Positions 1 through 6,158 of a stretch of DNA of 8,022 nucleotides are shown piece by piece (position 1 is the stretch's first letter; every line of letters begins with the position of its first letter). A model generated the notes under the pieces. That model had not been told where the DNA came from. It did not search any database and saw only the letters and a program-made list of their open reading frames with translations. A program made the translations under genes and the position numbers. The stretch is from Planctomycetota bacterium (GTDB taxonomy: Bacteria; Planctomycetota; Planctomycetia; Planctomycetales; Planctomycetaceae), in contig QWOR01000055.1 of assembly GCA_003669575.1 (NCBI GenBank), positions 1 to 8,022 on the forward strand, in the 5' to 3' direction.

Positions 1-986
1 ATACCGCCATAGACCGGGACACTGGGGATCGCCTTCTTCCACACTCCCATTGGGAGATCACCGCGTTCAAAGAGGAATTCGGAGACGGCGACGAAATCGA
101 CCCAGCCGTTGGTCACCCACGCCGGGACATCGCAACCGATCTGGCGAGCGGTCTCCGGGGTCGGTGGCGTCCGTCCGTAATTGGAAGGAGGTCGTACCGA
201 CAGGACGAGATATCGGTTCCTCTCTCGCCCCACGTCGTTCAGCATCTGACGAACTCGTTCGATCAATGAGTTCATCCTGGAGACGCGTTCGTCAGTCGTA
301 CCATCCTTGAAAAAGTTCGGGAACCGATTGAAGTCGAGCTCAATCCCGTCGCAGTCGTATCGCCGCACCGCTTCTTCGATCAGTCGGAAGGTATAGTCCC
401 GGACCTCATCGCGGCCAAAGTCCATGGCGTCACGCCCCTGGTACTGCACGGTGCCCAGTCGCCAGTCGGGGTGATCGACTTTGAACTGCGTCCGCAGGAA
501 GTCATTCCCATGGTCGTCGTTCATGCGAAAAGTCAGTAGAGCCTCGCGACCTAACCGTTTGGCCTCGGCCAGCATGATGGCATAGGGATCCTCACCAGCG
601 TCAAAGAAGGCTTGCAGGTTCTTGAACCGTTGCTGCTCCGATGCGGGCCACTTCGCCCGTTCCTCCGGGGTCGACAACGTGCCACGCATCGTGCCGACCT
701 TCGACGGAAAGTAAGTGACCTGGGCATTGATGCAGACGAGAATTGTGTCGACACGACTCCCCTCATAGGCGACCTCGGCAATCAGCTGACGGACATCATC
801 CGCATTCACCGCTGCCGGGCCTTTGCTGTTGGCCTTGGTTGAGAGACACGAGTCACCATCGAAGTTGTAGAGCACTCGCCGTTGTCGGGGTGCCGATGGT
901 TGTGAACCCGGTTCGTCGGCGATCAGGCTCATGGGCATGGCCAGCAACAACCAGAGCATGCAGAATCGCAGCATGTGAAGTCTCAT
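1..986 (-). CDS. GHL10-like (family 10-type) glycoside hydrolase, secreted, 3' end cut off by window edge
   Basis: The reverse strand is open from the start at 986 to the left edge, giving the first 328 residues without a stop. Residues 1-23 form a signal peptide: basic start with R2 and R7, hydrophobic core MLWLLLAMPMSLIA, likely cleavage before DEPG. The rest reads as alternating beta/alpha units of a TIM barrel, with strands near LTFRM (151-155), GIELDF (214-219), LVLSVR (260-265) and WVDFVAVSE (295-303). The segment DGIELDFNRFP (213-223) matches the GI-LD-(Y/F)-R-(Y/F)-P pattern of the GHL10/DUF187 family (COG1649), which suggests action on an extracellular or periplasmic polysaccharide. 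The substrate cannot be read from sequence. An in-frame ATG at 1019 would add 11 residues; 986 is preferred for its ribosome binding site and cleaner signal peptide. It lies 84 bases downstream of the epimerase gene. The family call is good; enzymatic activity is inferred. Confidence 0.8.
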   Translation of the reverse strand, partial: MRLHMLRFCMLWLLLAMPMSLIADEPGSQPSAPRQRRVLYNFDGDSCLSTKANSKGPAAVNADDVRQLIAEVAYEGSRVDTILVCINAQVTYFPSKVGTMRGTLSTPEERAKWPASEQQRFKNLQAFFDAGEDPYAIMLAEAKRLGREALLTFRMNDDHGNDFLRTQFKVDHPDWRLGTVQYQGRDAMDFGRDEVRDYTFRLIEEAVRRYDCDGIELDFNRFPNFFKDGTTDERVSRMNSLIERVRQMLNDVGRERNRYLVLSVRPPSNYGRTPPTPETARQIGCDVPAWVTNGWVDFVAVSEFLFERGDLPMGVWKKAIPSVPVYGG

Positions 987-992
987 TCCGAT

Positions 993-1001
993 CTCACCCT
1001 T
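993..1001 (-). promoter_or_regulatory. Ribosome binding site selecting the 986 start
   Basis: On the reverse strand AAGGGTGAG ends six bases before the ATG at 986. The alternative ATG at 1019 has a GGGAAG-like stretch only about two bases away, which is too close for good initiation. The spacing supports the inner start of the GHL10-like gene. Confidence 0.5.
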
Positions 1002-1070
1002 AATCAGGAACTGTTTCATTCTTCCCGGTCATTCGCGCTGAACTAGTCACATCCGCAATACTCGGTCAGT

Positions 1071-2000
1071 CTACCGATTCAAGTCGCGATAGAACTCAAC
1101 CGTGCGATGTACTCCGTCCTCCAGCGAGGTGACCCGCCAGTCGGGGAACAACTCAGAGATGTATCTCGGGTGAGGTGGTATGTTCGCGGGGATTGCGGGC
1201 CCGTCGACGAGAATTTTCCCCTGAACGGCTGGGACAACGGTCTCAATCGTGTGGGCAAACTTCTCTGTAGTCGCCTGCTCGCCGGGTAGATCAACGACTG
1301 TCGACCCAGGAGGACATTCAAATGCAGCTCTCACGAAAGCCTGGGCGACATCCTCGACATAGTCATATCCGACCTGGCCGGTGTAACCGATCGTGTAGCC
1401 TTCACCGCTTGCTGCCGCCTTGGTGGCAAGTGATGGTCCAGCTGTCAGACCGATGTCCCGTTCCGGACCGTAGACGACATGGGGACGGACTGCGACCGAC
1501 GAGATGCCGAAGTGCCGCCAGTATTGCTCAGCGATCAGGTCCATCGCCTGCTTGAATGCCCCGTAGAAGGTGGGCGGGCGATTGGGTGATGACTCATTGC
1601 CACCGGTCTCTGGACCGTAGACCGCGTAGGAGCTGGCATAGGAAATCGATCTCACGCGATTCGACAGCCGGGCCGCTTCCCAGACGCTCGTCCCGCCGAG
1701 AATGTTGACCTGACATCCCAGGAACGGGTCAGCCTGACACGCGGGGGTCAGCAGGGCTGCCAGATGGATGATGTGAGTCACCTGATGCTGTTCGATCACC
1801 CGGAGGAGGCTGGCAGGGTCGGTGAGCTTGGCATCGGAGGTCGCGATCTCGCTTGCCTGCTGGCCCAGTACACGCTGCCAGCGGGACAGGGCAGGGTGCG
1901 GGTCGACCACCACGGCCCGGGCCCCTTGAGCCAGCAGCTCGTGCAGCACCCAGGTGCCAATAAACCCACTTCCACCCGTGACCAGGACACAAGAACTCAT
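1071..2000 (-). CDS. NAD(P)-dependent epimerase/dehydratase (extended short-chain dehydrogenase/reductase)
   Basis: This 309-residue protein has the hallmarks of the extended SDR family that contains nucleotide-sugar 4-epimerases and dehydratases. The Rossmann fold opens with TGGSGFIG (8-15). An acidic residue, D33, ends the second strand, which favours NAD over NADP. The catalytic Ser is in the YASSYAVYG stretch (S123/S124), and the Tyr-Lys pair is Y146xxxK150. The RPxxVYGP motif (172-179) follows. The length is usual for the family and there is no signal peptide, so it should be cytoplasmic. The start is tight against the first beta strand, with AAGG nine bases upstream. Family members act on UDP- or GDP-sugars or related substrates, but the exact substrate is not visible here. 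A neighbouring glycosidase-like gene makes a sugar role plausible without proving it. Confidence 0.88.
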   Translation of the reverse strand: MSSCVLVTGGSGFIGTWVLHELLAQGARAVVVDPHPALSRWQRVLGQQASEIATSDAKLTDPASLLRVIEQHQVTHIIHLAALLTPACQADPFLGCQVNILGGTSVWEAARLSNRVRSISYASSYAVYGPETGGNESSPNRPPTFYGAFKQAMDLIAEQYWRHFGISSVAVRPHVVYGPERDIGLTAGPSLATKAAASGEGYTIGYTGQVGYDYVEDVAQAFVRAAFECPPGSTVVDLPGEQATTEKFAHTIETVVPAVQGKILVDGPAIPANIPPHPRYISELFPDWRVTSLEDGVHRTVEFYRDLNR

Positions 2001-2104
2001 GCTGCGGTGCCTTGCGAGACTGAAGAAACCTGTTGTTTGACAGTCTATCAGGCGAACACTTTTCGCAGTATGGAATGCGATTTTTCTGGCGGACGCTTGC
2101 GGCG

Positions 2105-2719
2105 TTATTCCGCGGTCTTCTCGACGACAGTCAGCGTCTTGACCTGCACGACGGATTCTCGAGCTGCGCCATCGTGATCAACCTCGAACGCACCATGGAT
2201 GCTGACTGTTTTCCCGACCAGCGTTTCCGCTTTGGCCTGCAACTTGGGATCCATCGGGAACGAGATTGGCCAGGAAATCTGCCCTGATTCGATCGTCAAT
2301 TGAGCCGCATGATGCGGAGTGGCTTTGACCGAACGGAGAGTCCCCACAATCGTCAGCTGCAGTCCTTCGGCCGTGACCTTGGCATCTCGCTCTTCGAGAG
2401 TTTGGACATCGATAATCCAGCGCGTTTTTGTTTCGGTTCCATGCACCTTGCGAAGGGTACCGATGGCTGTCACTGGTTCCTTATTGTGATTCTCGGAAAA
2501 CCCCACCGTCTCTTCGTCCTGGAGATTTAACTCCCAGACCCGTTTATGAAAGGTGATCGTCGTGCCCGTCGTCTCTCCGCCAACCGAAACGATGCCCGTT
2601 CGCAGCTTACCGTGGCATCTGACAGTGACAGACTGCTCAACGTCCTTTTGCTCAGCCGAGTCCACTCCCGACGCGAAAGCACACATCAGCAGACATAAAC
2701 CGGCAATCAAGTTCCGCAT
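2105..2719 (-). CDS. Small secreted protein with two OB-like repeats, function unknown
   Basis: The protein has 204 residues from the chosen ATG at 2719. A signal peptide is clear: MRNLIAGLCLLMCAFASG, with likely cleavage after VDSA (about residue 22). The mature part is rich in short beta strands and appears to consist of two related halves. The first opens with VTVRCHGKLR (31-40) and closes with PVTAIGTLRKV...WIIDVQTLEE (83-110). The second opens with LTIVGTLRSV (122-131) and closes with LVGKTVSIHGAFEV...VVQVKTLTV (167-198). The phrase LVGK-V-(I/V)-G followed by a closing V-VKTL strand resembles OB-fold-like domains seen in planctomycete secreted proteins; that is recollection of pattern, not a search. 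The gene begins 60 bases after the subtilase stop, so the two are probably co-transcribed. A role as partner of the protease is possible but unsupported. The frame stays open upstream to an ATG at 2770, rejected because it would bury the signal peptide. Confidence 0.75.
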   Translation of the reverse strand: MRNLIAGLCLLMCAFASGVDSAEQKDVEQSVTVRCHGKLRTGIVSVGGETTGTTITFHKRVWELNLQDEETVGFSENHNKEPVTAIGTLRKVHGTETKTRWIIDVQTLEERDAKVTAEGLQLTIVGTLRSVKATPHHAAQLTIESGQISWPISFPMDPKLQAKAETLVGKTVSIHGAFEVDHDGAARESVVQVKTLTVVEKTAE

Positions 2720-2725
2720 GAGTGG

Positions 2726-2729
2726 CTCC
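2726..2729 (-). promoter_or_regulatory. Ribosome binding site selecting the 2719 start
   Basis: GGAG on the reverse strand sits six bases before the ATG at 2719. The upstream in-frame ATG at 2770 is preceded by ACCTTTCCCG, which has no Shine-Dalgarno character. The site therefore fixes the shorter start, which is also the one that exposes the signal peptide. Confidence 0.5.
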
Positions 2730-2779
2730 GTGTGAATGACCTTCGCAAGATTATGACATCGTGCTTTCATCGGGAAAGG

Positions 2780-4342
2780 TCACTGGGTCAGCTCACGCAG
2801 TCGAGCGGGATTTACTCTCATCCGGTTTTCTGCAAAACGCAGCCGAGGCTGGGTGGGGGTGCCGGGTGAATTATTGTTCGGTGAGGCCTGCTGCAGGAAT
2901 GAGATGTCCAGGACGCCGCCGGGGATCTTGGCGGGAGCAGCTTGTCCCCAATAGGTCTTCAGAGCTTCGACCGGTCGGGCATTGGTGTAGATCAGGTCGC
3001 GAACCGTAGTCATCTGAGACGCGTTCTGTTGCGGCGTAGCGAATGTCTTACCCCACACCATGGCTGCGGCCCCTGCCACGTGGGGAGTCGCCATCGAGGT
3101 CCCGTTGAAGCTGCTGTACGTATTGTTGCGAGTCGTACTCATGATACTGACGCCGGGAGCACCGATGTCGACCGATTGTTTGCCGTAGTGGCTGAATGAA
3201 CCTCGGGCGTTGTTGGAATCGATGGCTCCGACCGAGATGATGTTCGGTTGCGGCAGTGCAGCAGGGTAGTAGGGATGGCTGTCGTTGTTGTTGCCGGTGT
3301 TAATGGTGTTTCCCGCTGCGGCGACGAAGAGAACACCCTTCTTCTCGGCCCGGGAGACCGCATCGTAGAGTTCCTGCGAAGAGTCGGGGCCCGCCCAGCT
3401 GTTACTCAGGATGTGGGCACCGTTCGCCACCGCCCAGTCGATGCACTTCACCGCGTCTGAAGTGGATCCCGATCCGTCGGGTCCCAGAAAACGCATGGCC
3501 ATGATCTGGGCCTTCCAGCTGACCCCCACGACGCCGACACCATTGTTACCCACCCCGGCAATCGTACCGGCACAGTGAGTGCCGTGGTTGTCCTCGTCCA
3601 TCGGGTCCTCGTCGTTGTCATAGAAGTCGTATCCGTGCTTGCCGGACTTGCTGACCCACATGTTGTCTTTGAGATCGGGGTGGGAGTAGTCGACCCCGGT
3701 ATCAATGACAGCCACAATGACGTTCGGAGTCTCGTGAAAACTGGGCCAGACCTTTGTTGCTCCACAGTTGGTCATCCCCCATAGTTGGGGGAGATATGGA
3801 TCGTTGGGGACAGTACTCGCAACCGACGCCAGAGGTTCCGGCGGAGGATCGAGCGGTTGAATCGACATGATGTAGTTGGGAGCGGCATACGTCACTGCTT
3901 CGTCCGCCATCAGTGTTTCCACGGTTTGAGCGGAAACGGCGTGGACTGGTTGTACGACCAGGAACGATCCTTTTTCGTAGTCCTCGACCACATTCAAACC
4001 AGCCGTCTGGAGCGTCTCGGCGGAGGGCTTATTCTCCGCGTTGGTGTAGCTGATCAACAGCGTTTTTGACTGTTCCTCTGTTGCAGGAACCTCCTTGTCG
4101 ACGTTCGTGGCCATAGTCTGCATGGTCTGGACCTGGCCCGCAGGGATGTCAAAGACAGCCTTGCCATCGCGGCAGACGCCGAGGTAATGCGACTTGGCGT
4201 GTCGAACGAGAGCCAGCTCGGGAGCGAGACGTTTTTCTTTCTTGCACTTCGCACGCAGGCAAAAATGCTCTGCATATGCTCCCTGCATCGCAGACAGCAC
4301 GCAGAGTACCAGGATCAAGAATCCTCGTGTTCTGATCATCAT
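2780..4342 (-). CDS. Secreted subtilisin-like serine protease (peptidase family S8)
   Basis: A 520-residue preproenzyme with a complete catalytic triad: Asp214 in AVIDTGVDYSHPDL, His253 in NHGTHCAGT and Ser416 in GTSMATPHVAG. The oxyanion-hole Asn is N345 in AAAGN. A signal peptide covers residues 1-24 (RTRGFLILVLCVLSAMQGAYA). Residues 95-163 look like an I9-type propeptide: a strand KTLLISY, a helix, GSFLVVQP, then VTYAAPNYIM just before the mature enzyme, which probably begins around NDPYLPQLWG (180-189). Residues 25-94 are an additional segment with three Cys (28, 33, 57) and a basic patch, not explained by S8 or I9. The tail after about 485 is an Asn/Pro/Ser-Gly linker followed by a basic end. 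All triad residues are intact, so it should be active outside the cytoplasm. Two adjacent ATGs (4342, 4339) give the same signal peptide; the ribosome binding site is weak. The small secreted protein gene follows after 60 bases. Confidence 0.95.
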   Translation of the reverse strand: MMIRTRGFLILVLCVLSAMQGAYAEHFCLRAKCKKEKRLAPELALVRHAKSHYLGVCRDGKAVFDIPAGQVQTMQTMATNVDKEVPATEEQSKTLLISYTNAENKPSAETLQTAGLNVVEDYEKGSFLVVQPVHAVSAQTVETLMADEAVTYAAPNYIMSIQPLDPPPEPLASVASTVPNDPYLPQLWGMTNCGATKVWPSFHETPNVIVAVIDTGVDYSHPDLKDNMWVSKSGKHGYDFYDNDEDPMDEDNHGTHCAGTIAGVGNNGVGVVGVSWKAQIMAMRFLGPDGSGSTSDAVKCIDWAVANGAHILSNSWAGPDSSQELYDAVSRAEKKGVLFVAAAGNTINTGNNNDSHPYYPAALPQPNIISVGAIDSNNARGSFSHYGKQSVDIGAPGVSIMSTTRNNTYSSFNGTSMATPHVAGAAAMVWGKTFATPQQNASQMTTVRDLIYTNARPVEALKTYWGQAAPAKIPGGVLDISFLQQASPNNNSPGTPTQPRLRFAENRMRVNPARLRELTQ

Positions 4343-4629
4343 GAGTTTCTCGATGGGCGTGTTGGTAGAAACAGGGAGTGCCTGACTTCTACACAGCGTG
4401 GAGAGGTCACCTTCGCGTGGTCCGCTGGCTCAGGTCGAAGCCATTGGCCCGGTGAAAGGGTCGCGGAAAATAGTGCGATCGGCCAATTGGGTAAATATCA
4501 ATCTCCTGTGCTGCCTTCGCCTGCGAAAGTTGCAAGGTGTTTTCGGGATGAGGGTTGCAGCTAATGCTGGGTTGCCGCGATCACTCAAGAACAGGCGTAA
4601 ACGTGGCACGAGCACACTGTTACCGACAG

Positions 4630-4669
4630 GGTCGTGAGAGTGAATCCGTCCGCGTTCACTCCAACGACC
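4630..4669. repeat. Inverted repeat / hairpin with two perfect stem segments
   Basis: The outer arms GGTCGT (4630-4635) and ACGACC (4664-4669) are perfectly complementary. So are the inner arms GAGTGAA (4638-4644) and TTCACTC (4655-4661). A symmetrical two-by-two internal loop separates them and the apical loop has ten bases. That makes thirteen pairs. No T-run follows on either side, so it does not look like a classical intrinsic terminator. It could be an operator, an RNA structure in the transcript leader or trailer, or a dispersed palindromic element. Confidence 0.6.
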
Positions 4670-4772
4670 GGGTCAAATTGCTCTGCATGGCAACACTAGA
4701 CCATCATCTATTGCGGCGTAGGTTCGCTCCAGTCGACGGCATCTGAACTCAGGAAGCGGGACTCATCGGGCT

Positions 4773-4784
4773 GTCGTGAGTGAA
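4773..4784 (+). repeat. Further copy of the GTCGTGAG-TGAA motif
   Basis: GTCGTGAGTGAA here matches GTCGTGAGAGTGAA at 4631-4644 except for two missing bases. The inverted arm at 4655-4668 reads GTCGTTGGAGTGAA on the reverse strand. The gap therefore holds three copies of one motif, two of them facing each other as the hairpin. Confidence 0.4.
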
Positions 4785-4858
4785 CTGTCTCGACTCAGGA
4801 GAAGGGCCGTTCGGCATGCCGTCGATGGCAATTGAAAGGATGCACTTGGGGTGGATCG

Positions 4859-6133
4859 TCAGGGACGGGACAGTTTCAGCGTGCCGATCAGCAGTAGATC
4901 GGGGTGGTGTCCGTAGTACTGCCCGTGGATTTCGCCACCGCCAGTTTCGCCACCGATCAGATAGAGTTTGTTGCCCTGAACCACCGACATAGGCAGGTTG
5001 TTGTCGATGGGAAGTGAATCACCGCGTCCGAACTGGTTGGTCAGGGTGTCATACACAAAGACATCGTTGTGCAGCCCACTCTCCGGCCGCTTGCGCCCCG
5101 CCTTGCCGTAGGACGATCGGATCGTCCCATCAGGATTCACTATGTAGGTGTACTGATGGCCGCCGGGTAGGATCAGGTAGCGGTCCATGAATACCAGATT
5201 GCTGCTCTTGGGGAAGTTGCCACTGGAAACTGGCAAGTCGCGCAACCGGGACCATTGATCGGTGGCGGGATCGTAACTCCAGTTGTCGACTACGGTGCAG
5301 TAGCCATAACGCTGACCCTCTTTCACGACATCGCCCGTCGCTCCTCCAATGAGATAGAGTTTTCCTCCGACCGGTTGAAACGCCATGACGAAACGCGGTG
5401 TCCCTGGGCAGGCAGTAAGTTCCTTCCACCCCTGATCGAGATGCTCGGTGTCGCAGACCAGCAGACGGGCGCCAAGTCGTGGAACCTGCTTGTCACGCGT
5501 GTGTTCCGTAAAGAAGCCGGTCTCACCGTCATAGTCCGCGCCGCCGCACATGTAGATCTTCGGACCAATACAGCAGATCCCGGCCGAGCTGGTTTTCCAG
5601 GGGAGATCAGGGAGACGAGACCAACTCCACTGGCCATCACTCGCCCGACTGAGAGAGTACCCATCCTGATAGCAGTAAGGAGCCGAGTAACTGAACCCGC
5701 CCCAGAAGTAGAGTGAGTTTCCGACCTTGGCCGCAAAGAGCCCTTGGCGGGCATCGCCGGGGAAGTCAGGCAGGTTGATCCAGTTCGAGTTTGGACGGCT
5801 CAGGTCGAGAGACCAACCGGTTTTCATGAATCCACGTGGATACTTTCCTGGCTTACGACGATTGTCTTCTTCCAGACCGCCACTGCAGAACCCGCCGACG
5901 GTGATCAGTTCTGAGCCGAGGATCCCCCCGTCACTGTCCTGAAATCCTCGTGGCAGATCAGTTCCGAGGGTCCACTCGATGTCCATCCAGTGCTCGATCT
6001 CGAGTTGTGGTCGAGGCGAGGGTGGCACGTCGCCTGCCCAGAGGGATCGATGCAGCAACGAGCTGAGTATCAGTCCACAAATCAACGATAGACCGAACGA
6101 CCGGAGAGGACTCGAATTCTTCAGTAATCTCAT
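4859..6133 (-). CDS. Secreted Kelch-repeat protein, predicted six-bladed beta-propeller
   Basis: The protein has 424 residues from the ATG at 6133. A signal peptide is clear: basic MRLLKNSSPLR, hydrophobic FGLSLICGLILSSLL, cleavage near LWA-GD (33/34). Six Kelch-type strands ending in Gly-Gly are seen at ITVGG (77-81), LYFWGG (141-146), IYMCGG (193-198), LYLIGG (259-264), LILPGG (320-325) and LYLIGG (390-395). Between them lie the expected W-x-x-LPDLP phrases and YDP/YDT segments. Six blades and the exported location recall the N-acetylneuraminate mutarotase (NanM) type of Kelch propeller, but sugar binding is not demonstrated, and Kelch propellers also serve in galactose oxidases and as plain binding scaffolds. 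The gene starts 25 bases after the DUF1501 stop, so the two form an operon. The frame stays open upstream to 6397, inside the DUF1501 gene; that extension lacks coding character and a leader. Confidence 0.85.
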   Translation of the reverse strand: MRLLKNSSPLRSFGLSLICGLILSSLLHRSLWAGDVPPSPRPQLEIEHWMDIEWTLGTDLPRGFQDSDGGILGSELITVGGFCSGGLEEDNRRKPGKYPRGFMKTGWSLDLSRPNSNWINLPDFPGDARQGLFAAKVGNSLYFWGGFSYSAPYCYQDGYSLSRASDGQWSWSRLPDLPWKTSSAGICCIGPKIYMCGGADYDGETGFFTEHTRDKQVPRLGARLLVCDTEHLDQGWKELTACPGTPRFVMAFQPVGGKLYLIGGATGDVVKEGQRYGYCTVVDNWSYDPATDQWSRLRDLPVSSGNFPKSSNLVFMDRYLILPGGHQYTYIVNPDGTIRSSYGKAGRKRPESGLHNDVFVYDTLTNQFGRGDSLPIDNNLPMSVVQGNKLYLIGGETGGGEIHGQYYGHHPDLLLIGTLKLSRP

Positions 6134-6139
6134 CGTGTT

Positions 6140-6143
6140 CTCC
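6140..6143 (-). promoter_or_regulatory. Ribosome binding site selecting the 6133 start of the Kelch gene
   Basis: GGAG on the reverse strand lies six bases before the ATG at 6133. It falls in the 25-base spacer after the DUF1501 stop codon, which suggests closely coupled translation of the pair. Another in-frame ATG at 6157 directly after the stop has no such site. Confidence 0.5.
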
Positions 6144-6158
6144 AGATGAAGTTGCATC

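Larger units (their letters stand above)
4343..4858. other. Non-coding gap of 516 bases between the Kelch and subtilase genes
   Basis: No convincing gene lies here. Short open frames on both strands are Arg/Ser-rich with no signal peptide, domain or good ribosome binding site. The stretch should hold the promoter of the subtilase unit and the 3' end of the Kelch transcript. No clean sigma-70 promoter could be fixed: TTGATA and TATTTT occur on the reverse strand around 4467-4502 but are 23 bases apart, too far. Visible elements are a long hairpin (4630-4669), a related motif at 4773-4784, the inverted repeat TTCGCCTGCGAA at 4516-4527, the palindrome CCAATTGG near 4482-4490 and the palindrome CGGCATGCCG at 4812-4821. 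No stem followed by a T-run was found after the Kelch stop. Confidence 0.6.

Noticed and set aside
95..125. Apparent frameshift in the GHL10-like gene that would break it at about residue 293
   Set aside because: It came from misreading one base in the reverse complement. Re-reading gives a continuous frame from 986 to the left edge (VTNGWVDFVAVSE), so the gene is intact as far as visible.
2001..2104. Possible terminator between the small secreted protein and epimerase genes (TCGCA...TGCGA)
   Set aside because: The stem has only five pairs with an eight-base loop and no T-run on the reverse strand, so it is not distinguishable from chance.
1764..2177. 137-codon plus-strand open frame
   Set aside because: It lies opposite the start of the epimerase gene, with low-complexity residue use and no leader, domain or ribosome binding site. 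It is a shadow of the real gene.
4398..4746. Several 60-80 codon open frames in the gap
   Set aside because: They overlap one another on both strands, are rich in Arg, Ser and Cys, and have no ribosome binding site or hydrophobic leader. They are better explained as chance frames in GC-rich DNA.
5255..5716. 153-codon plus-strand open frame
   Set aside because: It is antisense to the middle of the Kelch gene, whose blades are well preserved. The translation has no recognisable feature.
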